64,000 nucleotides of DNA, from positions 2,480,001 to 2,544,000 of the forward strand of contig NW_006917093.1 of NCBI RefSeq assembly GCF_000516985.1, given 5' to 3'. This stretch comes from Pestalotiopsis fici W106-1 (lineage: Eukaryota > Ascomycota > Sordariomycetes > Amphisphaeriales > Sporocadaceae). Positions within the stretch are counted from its first letter, which is position 1. Each line of letters starts with the position of its first letter. Shown here piece after piece: positions 1 to 11,123 of this stretch. The position numbers were made by a program, and so were the translations under genes. The notes under the pieces were generated by a model. The model did no database searches and was not told the origin of the DNA. It worked only from the letters and a program-made list of their open reading frames with translations.

Positions 1-315
1 CAGATCCCGCTTGTCGTGTCCGGAAGCTTTGGAAATATTTTCTCCCGAAACAGTGTCAACAATGGACTCTTGGGCCTAGAGGTCCCGCGTCTTATTGAGC
101 GCTTGAGAGCCACATTCCCAGAGAAGGTGACGACAAGACGCACAGGATGGACCTTGACATGGGATGTTTCAAGGAGTGTCGTTGTGGTACAAGAGGGAGA
201 GAATGGCGACCGCTGGGAGGAAAAGGTTGGTGAGTTTTCTGAAAACTTGCAAGAAATTGTTGCAAAAGGTGGACTGGAAAACTGGATCGTGGATGAAATC
301 AAGAAGACGGAATGA
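1..315 (+). CDS. LYS4: Homoaconitase-like (aconitase family) C-terminus, 5' partial
   Basis: The frame is open from base 1 to a TGA at 313-315, giving the last 104 residues; the start lies outside the window. The segment SGSFGNIFSRNSVNNGL followed by LEVPRLIERLR matches the swivel domain (domain 4) of the aconitase superfamily, where this Ser/Asn-rich loop lies near the substrate. The later TRRTGW and TWDV strings and the GGLENW ending are, as I recall them, closest to fungal homoaconitase, the mitochondrial enzyme that isomerises homocitrate to homoisocitrate in the alpha-aminoadipate route to lysine. The cysteines that bind the iron-sulfur cluster would lie upstream and cannot be checked. 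A second aconitase paralogue or an isopropylmalate isomerase is the alternative. The family is secure; the exact enzyme is an inference. Confidence 0.65.
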   Translation, partial: QIPLVVSGSFGNIFSRNSVNNGLLGLEVPRLIERLRATFPEKVTTRRTGWTLTWDVSRSVVVVQEGENGDRWEEKVGEFSENLQEIVAKGGLENWIVDEIKKTE

Positions 316-1650
316 TGAATGTGTATACAATAGAATATAGAACATAATGAATTGATCATTGGCCTGGGACCGAGACTCCAATGGATGCGCGCATGTTTGA
401 ATTTAAACCAATAAAAGAACACTCGCAAGGAATATAGACCCAGGTATACAATGTTATTAGCTCAGCATCCCTGGGACTACATATGGCACGGGCAGGCTCT
501 AATCAATAACAGAATCGGGAGGTATATTTTCCAGGGGGGAAAATCAAATAAATTGGCAAAGTACATATAATCAACAAGCCATGAATAAAAACACAAATCA
601 AAATGATTTTCTTGCTATTGATTAAGAATAGTTTTGACATAACTATGCATCGTTGTGCATAACTATTAACTGTTGATAAAGGACTACTATACGTCTGAGT
701 AAAAGCGGCCTCGGCCACATGGACAGGACATGCTACCGGCTATCCCCTGCCAATTTCTGCCTTCCCCACGTTTTTCTCCATACTGTAGAATTGCCTGGAC
801 GAACGGACGACCGACCCCGATTCAAGTGGCTCGCTGTCGAGTCGTGGGCTAGCGCGAGCCATATGCGCGGCTAAGTGGTCCCCAGCAGCAGAGGCTGGAG
901 GCTAAGCCAGGGCGCGGGTTATTGGTGAATTTTACCTCGGCTCAAGGGACAGTGGCTCGGTCATCTGGGTGAAAAGTAACGCCAAATGATAAAACTGCGG
1001 TAGTACTGTGTACTGTGTCTTGTTTGTGTCTAGGCATTGTATATCCGCATGTACCAGCTTGATGGACATGGACATGAATAATAACACTCATATTTGGAAA
1101 ATAAAATGCCCATAGATATTAAACCTCATCGGACATGGCGCCGGACCGCCAAAAGTAAGATAAGCAGAGCGTTGTGCTATGTCTGGCCCCTTTCCATGGT
1201 GAATATGCTTTGGTCAGCAGAAAAGAGAAAGTGTGTTGTTGCAGTGAGACAATAAACGAGACGAGGGAGACACGGGAGATATTTCTCTCATATTCACAAA
1301 ATAGTAACTCTTCGTCTTGAAAACCATCGTCCGTCCGGCTATACAATCACGACGACTCCATCCAAATCCAGTGACCCCTAGCTTCAAAGCAAGCACCCTC
1401 GCCTAGCTCCAGTACTTCTCTCTGTACATCAACCATCCCCCCCAGACGCATCCCGCGAGTAGTGGGCCGCCCACCCCGAATTACCTAGGCTCGTGAAAGA
1501 GGTACCCGCCGTCCGGCTACCCACCGACACCTCTCGTCGCAGAAGCCAGCACCGTCATATGTAAACTGCTGCGCTTTTCTTTCCCTCCCCTCGTGATCGA
1601 GTTGTAATACACCCATACTTCTCCTCTTCCGGATACATAAAGTCATTGGG
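316..1650. other. Intergenic region upstream of carnitine acetyltransferase
   Basis: It holds the 3' flank of the partial aconitase-family gene and the promoter side of the carnitine acetyltransferase gene. Only short ORFs on the minus strand occur, with no recognisable protein and no supporting splice sites. The stretch at about 730-1000 is GC-richer than the AT-rich flanks. No RNA gene was recognised. Confidence 0.6.
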
Positions 1651-3871
1651 ATGTTTACGTCTCTGGCAAAGAGTCGGGCACAGGCGACCGCACTCAGATC
1701 TTCAACTAGACAATTCCACATTCCCAAGGTGTGTAACCTACCCAAGTGCCCTATCATTCACTTTGCCTATTCGCTGTGCTGCTGCAGCAGCAAGCCACGC
1801 GATCATTTGCCGATTGGTGCTGCATACTGACCTGCTACGACAGAGCAGCATACTCATGGCGCCTGCAAAAAGAAGCAACAGTTCCGTCCCATCTGGTGAG
1901 TTATCTAGTCCAATAACACGGCACAAAATATCCCCTCACGTTGCGGCCAACGACAATACCGGGGGCTAGTTGTAGCCGGCTTCAGAAAAGCACGACGTAG
2001 CTCACACAACATATAGGGTACGTGGAGGACAAGTCGAAAGGGCCAATGCTCCGATTTCAAGAGTCGCTGCCCAAGCTCCCCGTTCCGACGCTCGAGGAGA
2101 CTGCCGCCCGCTATGTCAAGTCCCTGAACCCCATCCTCAGCCCGGTCGAGCTCGCCGCGAGCAAAAAGGCCGTTGAGGAGTTCATCAAGCCTGGCGGCGT
2201 GGGTCGCAAGTTGCAAGAGAAGTTGGTCGCCCGGCGCGAGGACCCCAACGTCAAGAACTGGATGTACGAGTGGTGGAATGACGCCGCCTATCTCTCCTAC
2301 CGCGACCCCGTCGTTCCATACGTTAGTTACTTCTACTCCCACCGAGACGACCGGAGGCGGCGCGATCCCGCCAAGAGGGCTGCCGCCATCTCCACCGCCG
2401 CTCTCGAGTTCAAGAAGCAGGTTGACTCTGGCACGCTGGAGCCCGAATACATGAAGAAGCTGCCTATTTGCATGGACAGCTACAAGTGGATGTTCAACGC
2501 AAGCAGAGTGGCCGCAAAGCCTGCCGACTACCCTATCAAGTATGACCACCAGACGAACAAGCACCTGGTCGCTGTTCGCAAGAACCAGTTCTTCAAGATC
2601 ACACATGAAGTCAACGGTCAGCAGCTCAATACAGCCGAGCTCGAAGCGCAATTTGCGCGCGTGTACCAACTGGCCAACAGAGTCCCCGCTGTCGGAGCTC
2701 TCACCTCTGAGAACCGTGATGTGTGGACTGACGCCCGAGAGATCCTTCTCAAGGCTTCGCCCAAGAACAAGGCCGCCCTCGAGGCTATCGAGTCGGCTTC
2801 CTTCGTTGTGTGCTTGGACGATGCGGCGCCAGTGACCCTGGAGGAGCGCGCACACGCATACTGGCACGGAGACGGCCAGAACCGCTGGTACGACAAGCCC
2901 CTGCAGTTCATTGTCAACGACAATGGCACCTCGGGTTTCATGGGAGAGCACAGCATGATGGACGGTACACCCACGCACCGTCTCAACGATTATGTCAATG
3001 ATGTTATCTTCAACAACAAACTAGACTTTAGCAACCCCAACGTACGGTCCGGCCTGTCCGACCCGGCTGCCATCAACTTTGAAATCACCAAGGAGGTCCA
3101 AGCCGAGATTGACCGCGCCATCTCAGACTTCTCTTCCGTCATTGGCCAGCATGAGCTCGCTGTTCAGGCATACCAGGGATACGGAAAGGGCCTGATCAAG
3201 AAGTTCAAGTGCTCGCCCGATGCATACGTCCAGATGATCATTCAGCTTGCCTACTACAAGATGTACGGCAAGAACCGCCCCACCTATGAGTCGGCCGCCA
3301 CCCGACGCTTCCAGCTCGGCCGTACCGAGACCTGCCGTACCGTGAGCGAAGACTCGGTGGCGTGGTGCAATGCCATGGCTGACCACACCGTGTCGGACGA
3401 GGACACGATCAAGCTCTTCCGCAAGGCCGTTGATGCTCACCTCGAGTACATTAGCGCTGCTTCGGACGGAAAGGGTGTAGATAGACACTTGTTTGGCCTC
3501 AAGAAGCTGCTCGAGCCTGGCGAGGAGGTCCCGGCCATCTACAAGGATCCCGCTTTCAGTTACTCCAGCTCATGGTACTTGTCCACAAGTCAACTGAGCT
3601 CCGAGTTCTTCAACGGCTACGGGTGGAGCCAGGTCATTGACGCCGGTTTCGGCATTGCGTACATGATCAATGAGAACAGGCAAGTGACCCCAACAAAGTA
3701 TTGTCCTTCCTAAGAACTACATAGCTAACATTGTATGGCAACAGTCTCAACTTCAACATCGTTTCCAAGGGCCAGGGAAGCCAGAGGATGAGCTTCTACA
3801 TCAACGAGGCCGCGGGTGAGATGCGGGATCTTCTCTCGCAAACCCTCGAGGCGCCAAAGGCCAAGCTATAG
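1651..3871 (+). CDS. CAT2: Carnitine O-acetyltransferase, dual mitochondrial/peroxisomal
   Basis: Exons 1651-1728, 1844-1895, 2017-3679 and 3745-3871 give 639 residues. The enzyme moves acetyl groups between CoA and carnitine so that acetyl units can cross organelle membranes; in fungi it is needed for growth on acetate and fatty acids (Aspergillus acuJ, Magnaporthe PTH2). The choline/carnitine acyltransferase fold fills residues ~55-630, with the catalytic His at ~355 in GEHSMMDG. Exon 1 encodes a basic, Ser/Thr-rich presequence (MFTSLAKSRAQATALR), so the full form should enter mitochondria. Exon 2 holds an in-frame ATG at 1856 (MAPAKR), which would skip the presequence. The protein ends in AKL, a type 1 peroxisomal signal. 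The last intron (3680-3744) is GC-AG: donor ag|gcaagt, acceptor acag. It is needed to keep the conserved C-terminus in frame. Confidence 0.95.
1856..1858 (+). promoter_or_regulatory. Internal in-frame start codon for a presumed peroxisomal isoform
   Basis: This ATG in exon 2 is in frame with the acetyltransferase and follows five codons after the first splice junction. Starting here removes the mitochondrial presequence and leaves 609 residues ending in the AKL peroxisomal signal. Yeast and Aspergillus homologues are known to make two forms from alternative transcripts; use of this codon here is inferred from the architecture. Confidence 0.6.
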
Positions 3872-3987
3872 AAGGAAGCTCAAAAAGACATTTATTTAGC
3901 CAGTCTCTTTTTGGTTTACGAATCATTTTTGCCTCGCATCTCGTCGCATCGGCAAAACAAAGATATCATGTAGAATATCCCGTTGTT

Positions 3988-4087
3988 NNNNNNNNNNNNN
4001 NNNNNNNNNNNNNNNNNNNNNNNNNNNNNNNNNNNNNNNNNNNNNNNNNNNNNNNNNNNNNNNNNNNNNNNNNNNNNNNNNNNNNNN
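3988..4087. other. Assembly gap of 100 N
   Basis: Exactly 100 N, followed directly by a run of 15 C at 4088-4102. The round length suggests a scaffold gap of unknown true size, probably caused by the homopolymer. It lies in the 3' flanks of two convergent genes (3872-4423), so no reading frame is interrupted. The rest of this interval shows no gene. Confidence 0.95.
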
Positions 4088-4423
4088 CCCCCCCCCCCCC
4101 CCAGCCACGGTAGATTTCCCAGTCTAGATGGATTCCTTTTCCCCCATTGGAGCATGGGGCAGGTGTTGGGAGTATCCTGTCCATAGTTCAAAAAATAGAT
4201 CATAAGTGCATGATGTCGATTTTTTTTCGATTTTTTCCCTCTTCTCTTGTTATGCAAGTTCTAGTAAGGACATACGTATGCCAATATATGTACGCTGTCT
4301 AAAACACCATCAGAGCTTCAGCCATCTATCGTACCGCGTCAACGCCCTTTTGCTACACTTGAATAATTGTCAAAAACGGCAAACGCTTCAATATTATTTT
4401 TGCGGGAATCTTCTCTTGGCTGC

Positions 4424-6220
4424 TTATCCAGCTAAATCCACGATTTCATTGACCAACTCGCCCTTGGCATCGTCGTAGTAACTGCAAATTTGGCTCGGCA
4501 AAGGCACCTCCTTATAATCGTCATCGTCACCAATCACGTTCATGTTGATACCGGCGCTCTTTGAGCTGAAAATGCGGGTGGCCGTGCTCTCCTTGCTGAG
4601 GTAGACCTGAGCACCGTCAAGCTGGTCCAGCAGGATAGTTGGCAGCGAGCCCATGACCTGGAGCGCAAAGTTGGAGGATTTGACGACATCCACGGTAGAC
4701 ACCAGCGAGTCCACAACCAAGGAGAGGCGCTGGGTGTTCTCGATCGTGACGGCATTGGCCTTGCCCTTTACGATAATGGTGGTATGAGCACACTTTGAAA
4801 TCAGAATTGACTGTGACATGGTGGCCTCGATCTCAATGGGTTCGGCGTGTCGGTCAAAGTTTTCCTGTTAGGGACGTTTAGCTCACTGTCTTGTTCCAAG
4901 GACGGCCTGTCAGATAGGTGCGCAACTCACAATTAACCACTTGTTGCCATCCAGCTCCTGTCGCGGAGGCTTCTTAACCCGCATACTTTCCGGCTTGGGC
5001 TTCCTGACTGGCGCAGGGCTCTTGGCGCGCGAGTCACCAGTGACTTGCGATGACGCCCGCAGGGATGGATTCTTGTGCGTCATCTCTGACTTGTCTACCT
5101 TACGCAAGCCTTTTGTAACGTCAGAACCCTTGTTGAGCTCGCTAAACACGGCTCCAAGGCCACTGGGAGCTGAAGACGGGGCTCCCTCTTCCTTAATCTG
5201 TAGGACTGGGGGAGGACCCGGAGGCGGAGGCGGTGGAGGCAGACCTCCAGCAGGAGGAGGTGGCGGCGGAGCTCCTGAGGATGTAGGAGCGGACCCTGAG
5301 ACTGGGATACTCTTCGCGACTTCGGCAGCGGGTTGTCCCTGCGGGTTGAAGGGGACACCATTCGGGAAGTTGTTCTTGACGAACTCGGTCAAATCCCGGA
5401 ATACGGCGTAGAAGGACTGGATCCAAGCAACCTGATCGGCGTCCTTGTCTTTGTATTCCTTCAAGACACGGTTTCCAAAGAACTGCGCCGATCCCAAAGA
5501 CTCTTCGACATGCTTGTATGGTCGCATATCGACTGTGACCCAAGCAAGAACCATGATACCTTCAGCAACGGCACTCAACTGTGTATAGGCGGGACTTCCG
5601 CGGTTTGCCTCTTTGATGCTGGTGACCTCCATGAGAGCTTCATTGATGGGCTTCAAAAGCTCTTGATAGACACTCATCTCAGAGCCAGATAGATTCGGCT
5701 TCTTTGCCTTTGTGGAAATGAGAAGGAAGCGGCGTTCCCGCTTGAAGCCCTCCAGCACCAAGGCAGCCTGTTCGGCGATGATGCCACCCAACTTATTACT
5801 CGCTTGCACATATTTGCCGACAGAGGAGTCAATGAAAGCGTCAAAATCCTCAATGACCTCTGGGACCTGCTCCTGGGGAGCAGCTGGCGGAGCGGCGGCT
5901 GGCGTCGGCGTCGAAGTTTCAGTCGGACCCGTGCCTGGGCTGACGCCGGTGGAGGGGGAAGCAGCTCCTTGTTGTAGGGCGGGAACGCCCTGGGGGAGTT
6001 CGGTAGTCGATGAGGCAATGTCCTCAAGGCGCGATGTTGCAGCCTCCAGCCTATGTCGCAATTCAACTTAGTATGGAAGCCCCAGGAACAAGCAAGATGA
6101 TGGACGGGACACGAGTGGGCGGCGTTAGGGGGCCTTTGTCGCCGGCCGCTCGCTCGTACCAAGCTCTCGAACGTACCGCTTGATCAATGTTGTGAGGTTG
6201 TGCATATTTGTCGCTGCCAT
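4424..6220 (-). CDS. SRV2: Adenylyl cyclase-associated protein (CAP/Srv2)
   Basis: Exons on the minus strand are 6177-6220, 4931-6050 and 4424-4864, giving 534 residues. CAP recycles actin monomers with cofilin and, in yeast, links Ras signalling to adenylyl cyclase. The start MAATNMHNLTTLIKR joins LEAATSRLEDIA across intron 1, forming the N-terminal coiled segment typical of the family. A helical-folded domain follows, then a proline-rich tract (APPPPPP, LPPPPPPPGPPP) expected to bind profilin or SH3 domains, then a basic Lys/Arg/Pro stretch. The C-terminal beta-helix (CARP) domain begins at NKWLI|ENFDRH, split by intron 2, and contains ISKCAHTTIIVKGKANAV. Length and domain order fit an intact gene. 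The start is supported by the exon 1 splice, which restores the conserved KRLEAA junction. Confidence 0.95.
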
Positions 6221-7761
6221 GTTGCAGATGGGATAGCTGGCAGGCGCAGCTCGTTAAAGGGACAGTTTCTTTGACGTAGAAGGCTGACGGACGTTGACGT
6301 GTCTGTCTGGAGGAAGGAGAGCTATTCAGGAGTTGGGCCCCAGAGAGAGAGCTACCGTAGACGCTTAGTGGAGGCTGGCGATCAATTCTAGCCCAACTGA
6401 TGTACAGTAGGTAGTTCAGGTACTTTTTAGGACAGAAACTTGAAAGAAAAGAAGAGGGTCGGTCAATGGAGTCAAAGAATGAAATGACTCTGGGTCAGGT
6501 TTTTCTAGGAATGGAACTATTTGTCTGCCTGGAGGAAGAAGAGCACACAAGCAGAATGCGCAACAATTTATCCAGAGGCAAGAAGATCAAAAAGATCCAA
6601 GCTGTTGCGCAAAAGCTCAAGTACCTACCTATTCATGGCGAGTGGTCTCTCTTCATGACTTCAAACCCCTGCATTAGGGAGGCACCCGTTTGATAGATAC
6701 ACTGCTCCTGTGTAGAGGGGCCTACTGTGTAGAGCCCCAAATATCTGATGCGCGGCCAGAATTTGGGGGGCCTAAAAGGCCCAATACAACATTAAGGTAG
6801 TGGCTGATCCACCTGGAATCCTTGTCGCCAACTAAAGGTATGGTACCTATTTGGAGTGTCTGAGTGTCTTGACTGGCATGTCCATAAAGTGGAGGGAGGT
6901 CGTTCATTAATGCCCGCTTGAAAGTCCCAAGTGCCAGTGTGCCAGTGCGCCGGCGAAATTAATGCCGTCTACCGATCATCATTGTTGGCCAGTTGAAGTT
7001 TGCTCCCTTAATTACGATTGCAGTAATTGCTGTAGAAACTCACGACACACTGGATCTTGTAGTCATTCCTTCTCAACCTGCATCATAGACATAGGAAAGG
7101 CAGGGATTGGCTGCAGCTTTCAGGTGTCCAACACCTGCACCTAAGCAGCAGCAACAGCATACACACGCAGCTACCTAAAGCAGCATCCGGAAGGTCAACG
7201 GAAACTCGAGATCTGCAGGTTCCAGAAGATCTGGTCGAACGACAACCCCACCATCCATTCATTCAGACCGCCGCCTGCTCCCTGTGTGTTGCAAGTTTAT
7301 TCATTGAGTCACTACTTGTCGTCTGAGTTATCAGGTTGCAACTAGAAGCACCTCACAGGTTCTCCCTCTGCTGTCTGGGTACCTAGCTGAGCGACCGCAG
7401 CCTTTCAACATTCTACATGTTGTGTTACGTACCTGCATAGGCTGTCTGCTTGGTTTCACGCAGTAATCACTAGACTCTAGTGGAAAGGTTGCTTTCCTAC
7501 TGCCCTGCCTTTGTTGTACATTGCTGCCCAGCTGCCCTAATATTGGCCCTGAGCATGTGAGGTTTTGAGACTTCGGAATTCGTCTCATCCTTTTCATTAT
7601 TCATTTTCTCACATATCAGCGACGTTTGCTTCAGATCCTTTGAGTGGTGCTAGGCCAGCGGCATTCATCGACAGGTGATTACCGGAGTACGACATCACGC
7701 TATTGCCAGAACACGCCGCCTTCGTTTCATTAGAGCAGCACAGTTCACCTAGGCAACAATC
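6221..7761. other. Divergent promoter interval between CAP and the Mak32-like gene
   Basis: The flanking genes are transcribed away from each other. The plus-strand ORF at 6466-6693 and the minus ones at 6722-6907 and 7331-7597 show no family features. Nothing else was recognised. Confidence 0.55.
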
Positions 7762-9131
7762 ATGACGGTCGAAGATGAGGTCAAGGCCGAGGCCGAGGTC
7801 ACAGTCGAGGCCGAGGTTGCGGTCGAGGCTGAGGTTGTGGTCGAGGCTGAGGCTGAAGAGAAGACTCCTACCCCAGAGGAAACAGTGGAAGAAGGCATCG
7901 ACTTTGTCACATTGGGCATGTTCATCATTGGTAAGATAGCCCCTTGCTCCCTTTCTCTCTACCCCATCGCTCACGTGATTCAGACGACATTGAATATCTG
8001 CCACCTACGCCGCCAGTGAAGGATATCCTCGGTGGTGCTGGCACTTACTCTGCCCTTGGAGCTCGACTCTTTTCACCAGGACCCAAGGCATCTTCCGTTG
8101 GATGGATTATTGACCAAGGCTCCGACTTTCCAGAAGCCTTGACTACGCTCATCGACACATGGGAGACTTCGGTTCTCTATCGCTCAGATCCCGAGCGTCT
8201 GACCACACGTGGATGGAATGGCTATGACGAGCATGAGCACCGGGCCTTTCGCTACATGACTCCAAAGAAGCGCCTGACAGCCGAAGACCTTACTCCAACT
8301 TTACTGGCCTCACGCTCATTTCACCTCATTTGCTCGCCAACGAGATGCAGAGAATTGGTTTTGGACATCAAAGAAAAACGCAGCGAACTCGTGACAACAG
8401 ACGGTAAAAGTCTACCAAAGCCAATCTTCATTTGGGAGCCAGTGCCTGATCTATGCACCACGGATGAATTGCTAAATTGTACAAACACCTTGCCGCTCAT
8501 CGATGTGTGCAGCCCGAATCATTCCGAGCTGGCAGGCTTCATGGGAGACAGTGGACTCGACCCTGAAACGGGCGAGATCAGCACGTCTGCTATAGAGCGA
8601 TCCTGCGAGCAGCTCCTTGGCTCGATGCCACTTCAGTCCTTTTCCCTCGTCGTGCGCGCTGGTGAGAAGGGCTGTTACATCGCCCGCAACGGCGGAAGGA
8701 AACGCAAAGTACGATCCACTGGGAAGAGGAAGAAGGCCTCGGCTGCAATTCATGGTAGTCTCCAACCAGATACCGACATGATGGCTCTATTCGCTGGGCT
8801 ACTGCAAGACCCCGAGGGTGCAGTAGCGGAGGAGGAGATTGAGGTTGATCCAGGAATCGAGAAATGGATTCCAGCATATCACACCGATAAGGAGAAGGTG
8901 GTTGATCCCACAGGCGGCGGAAACACATTTTTGGGGGGCCTAGCGGCGGCTCTTGCTCGAGGGAAACCTCTAGAGGAGGCGGCAACGTGGGCGAGCATTG
9001 CAGCGAGTTTTGCAATAGAGCAAGTCGGGCCACCGACACTAGAGAAGGGCGGCGACGGTGTTGAGACGTGGAATGGCGTTTCTGTTGATGACAGGCTCAC
9101 TGAATTTCTAGAACGCGTACAGCAGAATTGA
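7762..9131 (+). CDS. Mak32-like PfkB-family protein
   Basis: Two exons, 7762-7930 and 7984-9131, encode 438 residues. The intron has a gtaaga donor and joins FII to DDIEYLP. After an acidic leader (residues ~1-40, imperfect copies of E-A-E-V) comes the ribokinase-like fold: DILGGAGTYSALGARL near the sugar-binding side and DPTGGGNTFLGG (D364-G373) at the nucleotide and anion-hole side. The usual PfkB signature is D-T-x-G-A-G-D, whose last Asp is the catalytic base; here that position is Asn370 and the preceding residue is Gly. This pattern is what I associate with the Mak32 subgroup, named after a yeast gene needed to maintain the killer double-stranded RNA. Substrate and even kinase activity are unknown. 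Confidence 0.85.
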
Positions 9132-9828
9132 GAGCAGGAGGGCGAATGACTGAGATGGAGGGAGGGAGGAAGAGCTGTGGGGAGAGACATGCTGAATCAC
9201 ATGGCCTCAACCGGCAACGGACTTCTGCGGAAGATGTGGCACATTGCAGGAAAAGAAAAATGCATTTTAGATATGGGGATTTGCCCGGAAAGTCATGGCC
9301 CAATCATGAAGTAATGGTAATAGATCTTTGGCTTCACAGCCCATGTAAATAGGTACTCACAAATTACCTTTTCAGTTACTCTTCTTGTGAACATGTCGTC
9401 TTTGACACTCAACGGGGTGATGTGGGTAATTTGCAAGACGAGCCGTGATGTGTGTGGAGAACAACAGGTTGGATCACAGACTGCCTCCCAAAATCTCACA
9501 AATCAGAGTTAATTTAGCATACGCAATTCAGAGACGATTTTCCCAAAGCAGTAATCCTGTACTAGCTTTACAGCGTATATGCATGGCTGCGGGGAAGGTG
9601 TATCAATTGAAATGATGTTATGGGCAGCGCATTAACATGCTGTGTTGTGTATTTGTAATCTCGTCACGCACCCAAACAGCCGACTTTCTTACAAATCTAT
9701 CTCATGTGCAAGTAGGCATATTTGTGACTATATATATATATGACTTGCCGTTTCTCTTCATTATTTTGGGTTTGAAACCATTTTGTTTACAAACTACAAG
9801 AACCAAGTCGCCACTTATATAGCAGAAA
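9132..9828. other. Intergenic region upstream of the Gal80-like gene
   Basis: This is the 3' flank of the Mak32-like gene and the promoter side of the Gal80-like gene. It is AT-rich towards its right end and carries a TA-repeat at 9729-9741. No coding exon with supporting splice sites was found. Confidence 0.55.
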
Positions 9829-11123
9829 ATGGCTCCTATACGAACAGCCATCATAGGTCTCTCTGCCAGCGGTGGATGGGCCAAGAACGCACACCTACCG
9901 TATCTCATCTCACCGGCTGGTAAATCCAAGTACAATATCATTGCGCTATGCAACTCCTCGGTAAAGTCTGCCAAGCAAGCCATTGAGGCATACGGGTTTC
10001 CCCCGGACACGCGGGCGTACGGCTCGCCCGAAGACGTGGCCGCGGACCCGGATGTGGAACTGGTAATTGTGAGCACACGCGTGGACAAGCACTACGAGAC
10101 TGGGTTGCCCAGCATCAAGGCGGGCAAGAATGTCTACGTCGAATGGCCACTGGCGCATAATGTGGACAAGGCTCGAGAGTTGGCCGAGCTGGCGAGAGAA
10201 ACGGGGGCCAAGACCGTTATTGGGCTGCAGGTACGATTTCTTTGAAGTTTTTATGTTGATTCCGAGTACAATTCTTGTGTGCACATGGCTTATCTTTTGG
10301 TGAACCCTCAGGGCTGGTACTCACCTATTGTTCTCACACTCCAAGAGCTGCTCAGCAGTGGGCGAATTGGCAAGGTCCTCAGCAGTCAGGTTCGTGGAAC
10401 GGGAGGAACCAAGGACAGGGAGGCAATGACCCCTGCTGGCAGTTATTTCACCGACAAGAAAATTGGTGGGAACTTCATTACCATTATCGTCGGGCACGGT
10501 AAGTTTAGATGCAGATGCCACTTCTCTTTCACACAGAAAAGGTCCCCGTCTGACAGAATCATCTAGTGACGGAGTACATCCAGCACGTCCTTGGCGACTT
10601 TGAGAACGTCCAATCGCGTCTGCAAATCCAGCGACCACAGGTCAAGATCGTCGACCCGGCCTCGGGCCAGACAACCAAAGTCGTCGAGTCCGATGTACCC
10701 GACCTGGCCTTTATCCAAGGGACACTGCCAGCATCGGCAACCGTGGTCCAGGGCGCCTCCATAAGCATCACCATTCGTCGCGGACAGCCGTTCAAGGGCG
10801 AGCCGGGCCTCGACTGGATCATCCACGGGGAAAAGGGCGAGATCCGGGTCCGGACCTATGACGGCCCCGCCTTCAACGCCGGTGGCGACGGCGCCATTAT
10901 TGAAGTCTACGACTTTGCGTCGGACGAGGTGCACAAGGTCGACTGGGCCTACAGGGACGAGTACGCCGGCCTCCCCACGCTCGCCCAAAATATCGGCGCG
11001 CTGTATGACGCCTTTGCGAGCGGCGACCGTTCCAAATACCCCGATTTTGAGCGTGCCGTGACGAGACACAAGCAGTTGGATGGTATTCTCAACGACTTCT
11101 CACAGGCGGATGGTTCAGCTTAG
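9829..11123 (+). CDS. Gal80-like Gfo/Idh/MocA-family protein
   Basis: Exons 9829-10230, 10312-10498 and 10567-11123 encode 381 residues. The N-terminus (APIRTAIIGLSASGGWAKNAHLP) is a Rossmann NAD(P)-binding fold; the second half is the alpha/beta domain of the Gfo/Idh/MocA family. In catalytic members a Lys sits in an E-K-P motif about 100 residues in. Here the motif is E105-W106-P107, and yeast Gal80, a non-catalytic NAD-sensing repressor of Gal4, also has Glu-Trp at this place. This suggests a sensor or regulator rather than a dehydrogenase. Filamentous fungi generally lack a yeast-type Gal4 switch, so the partner is unknown. Both introns fall in conserved stretches and keep the frame (GLQ|GWYSP, IVGH|VTEYIQ). 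Confidence 0.85.

Noticed and set aside
1905..2978. Minus-strand ORF of 357 codons
   Set aside because: It is the antisense shadow of the carnitine acetyltransferase exon; the plus strand has the conserved protein and splice sites.
5095..6162. Proline- and serine-rich ORFs on both strands across the CAP gene
   Set aside because: They are shadows of CAP's proline-rich GC-biased coding sequence.
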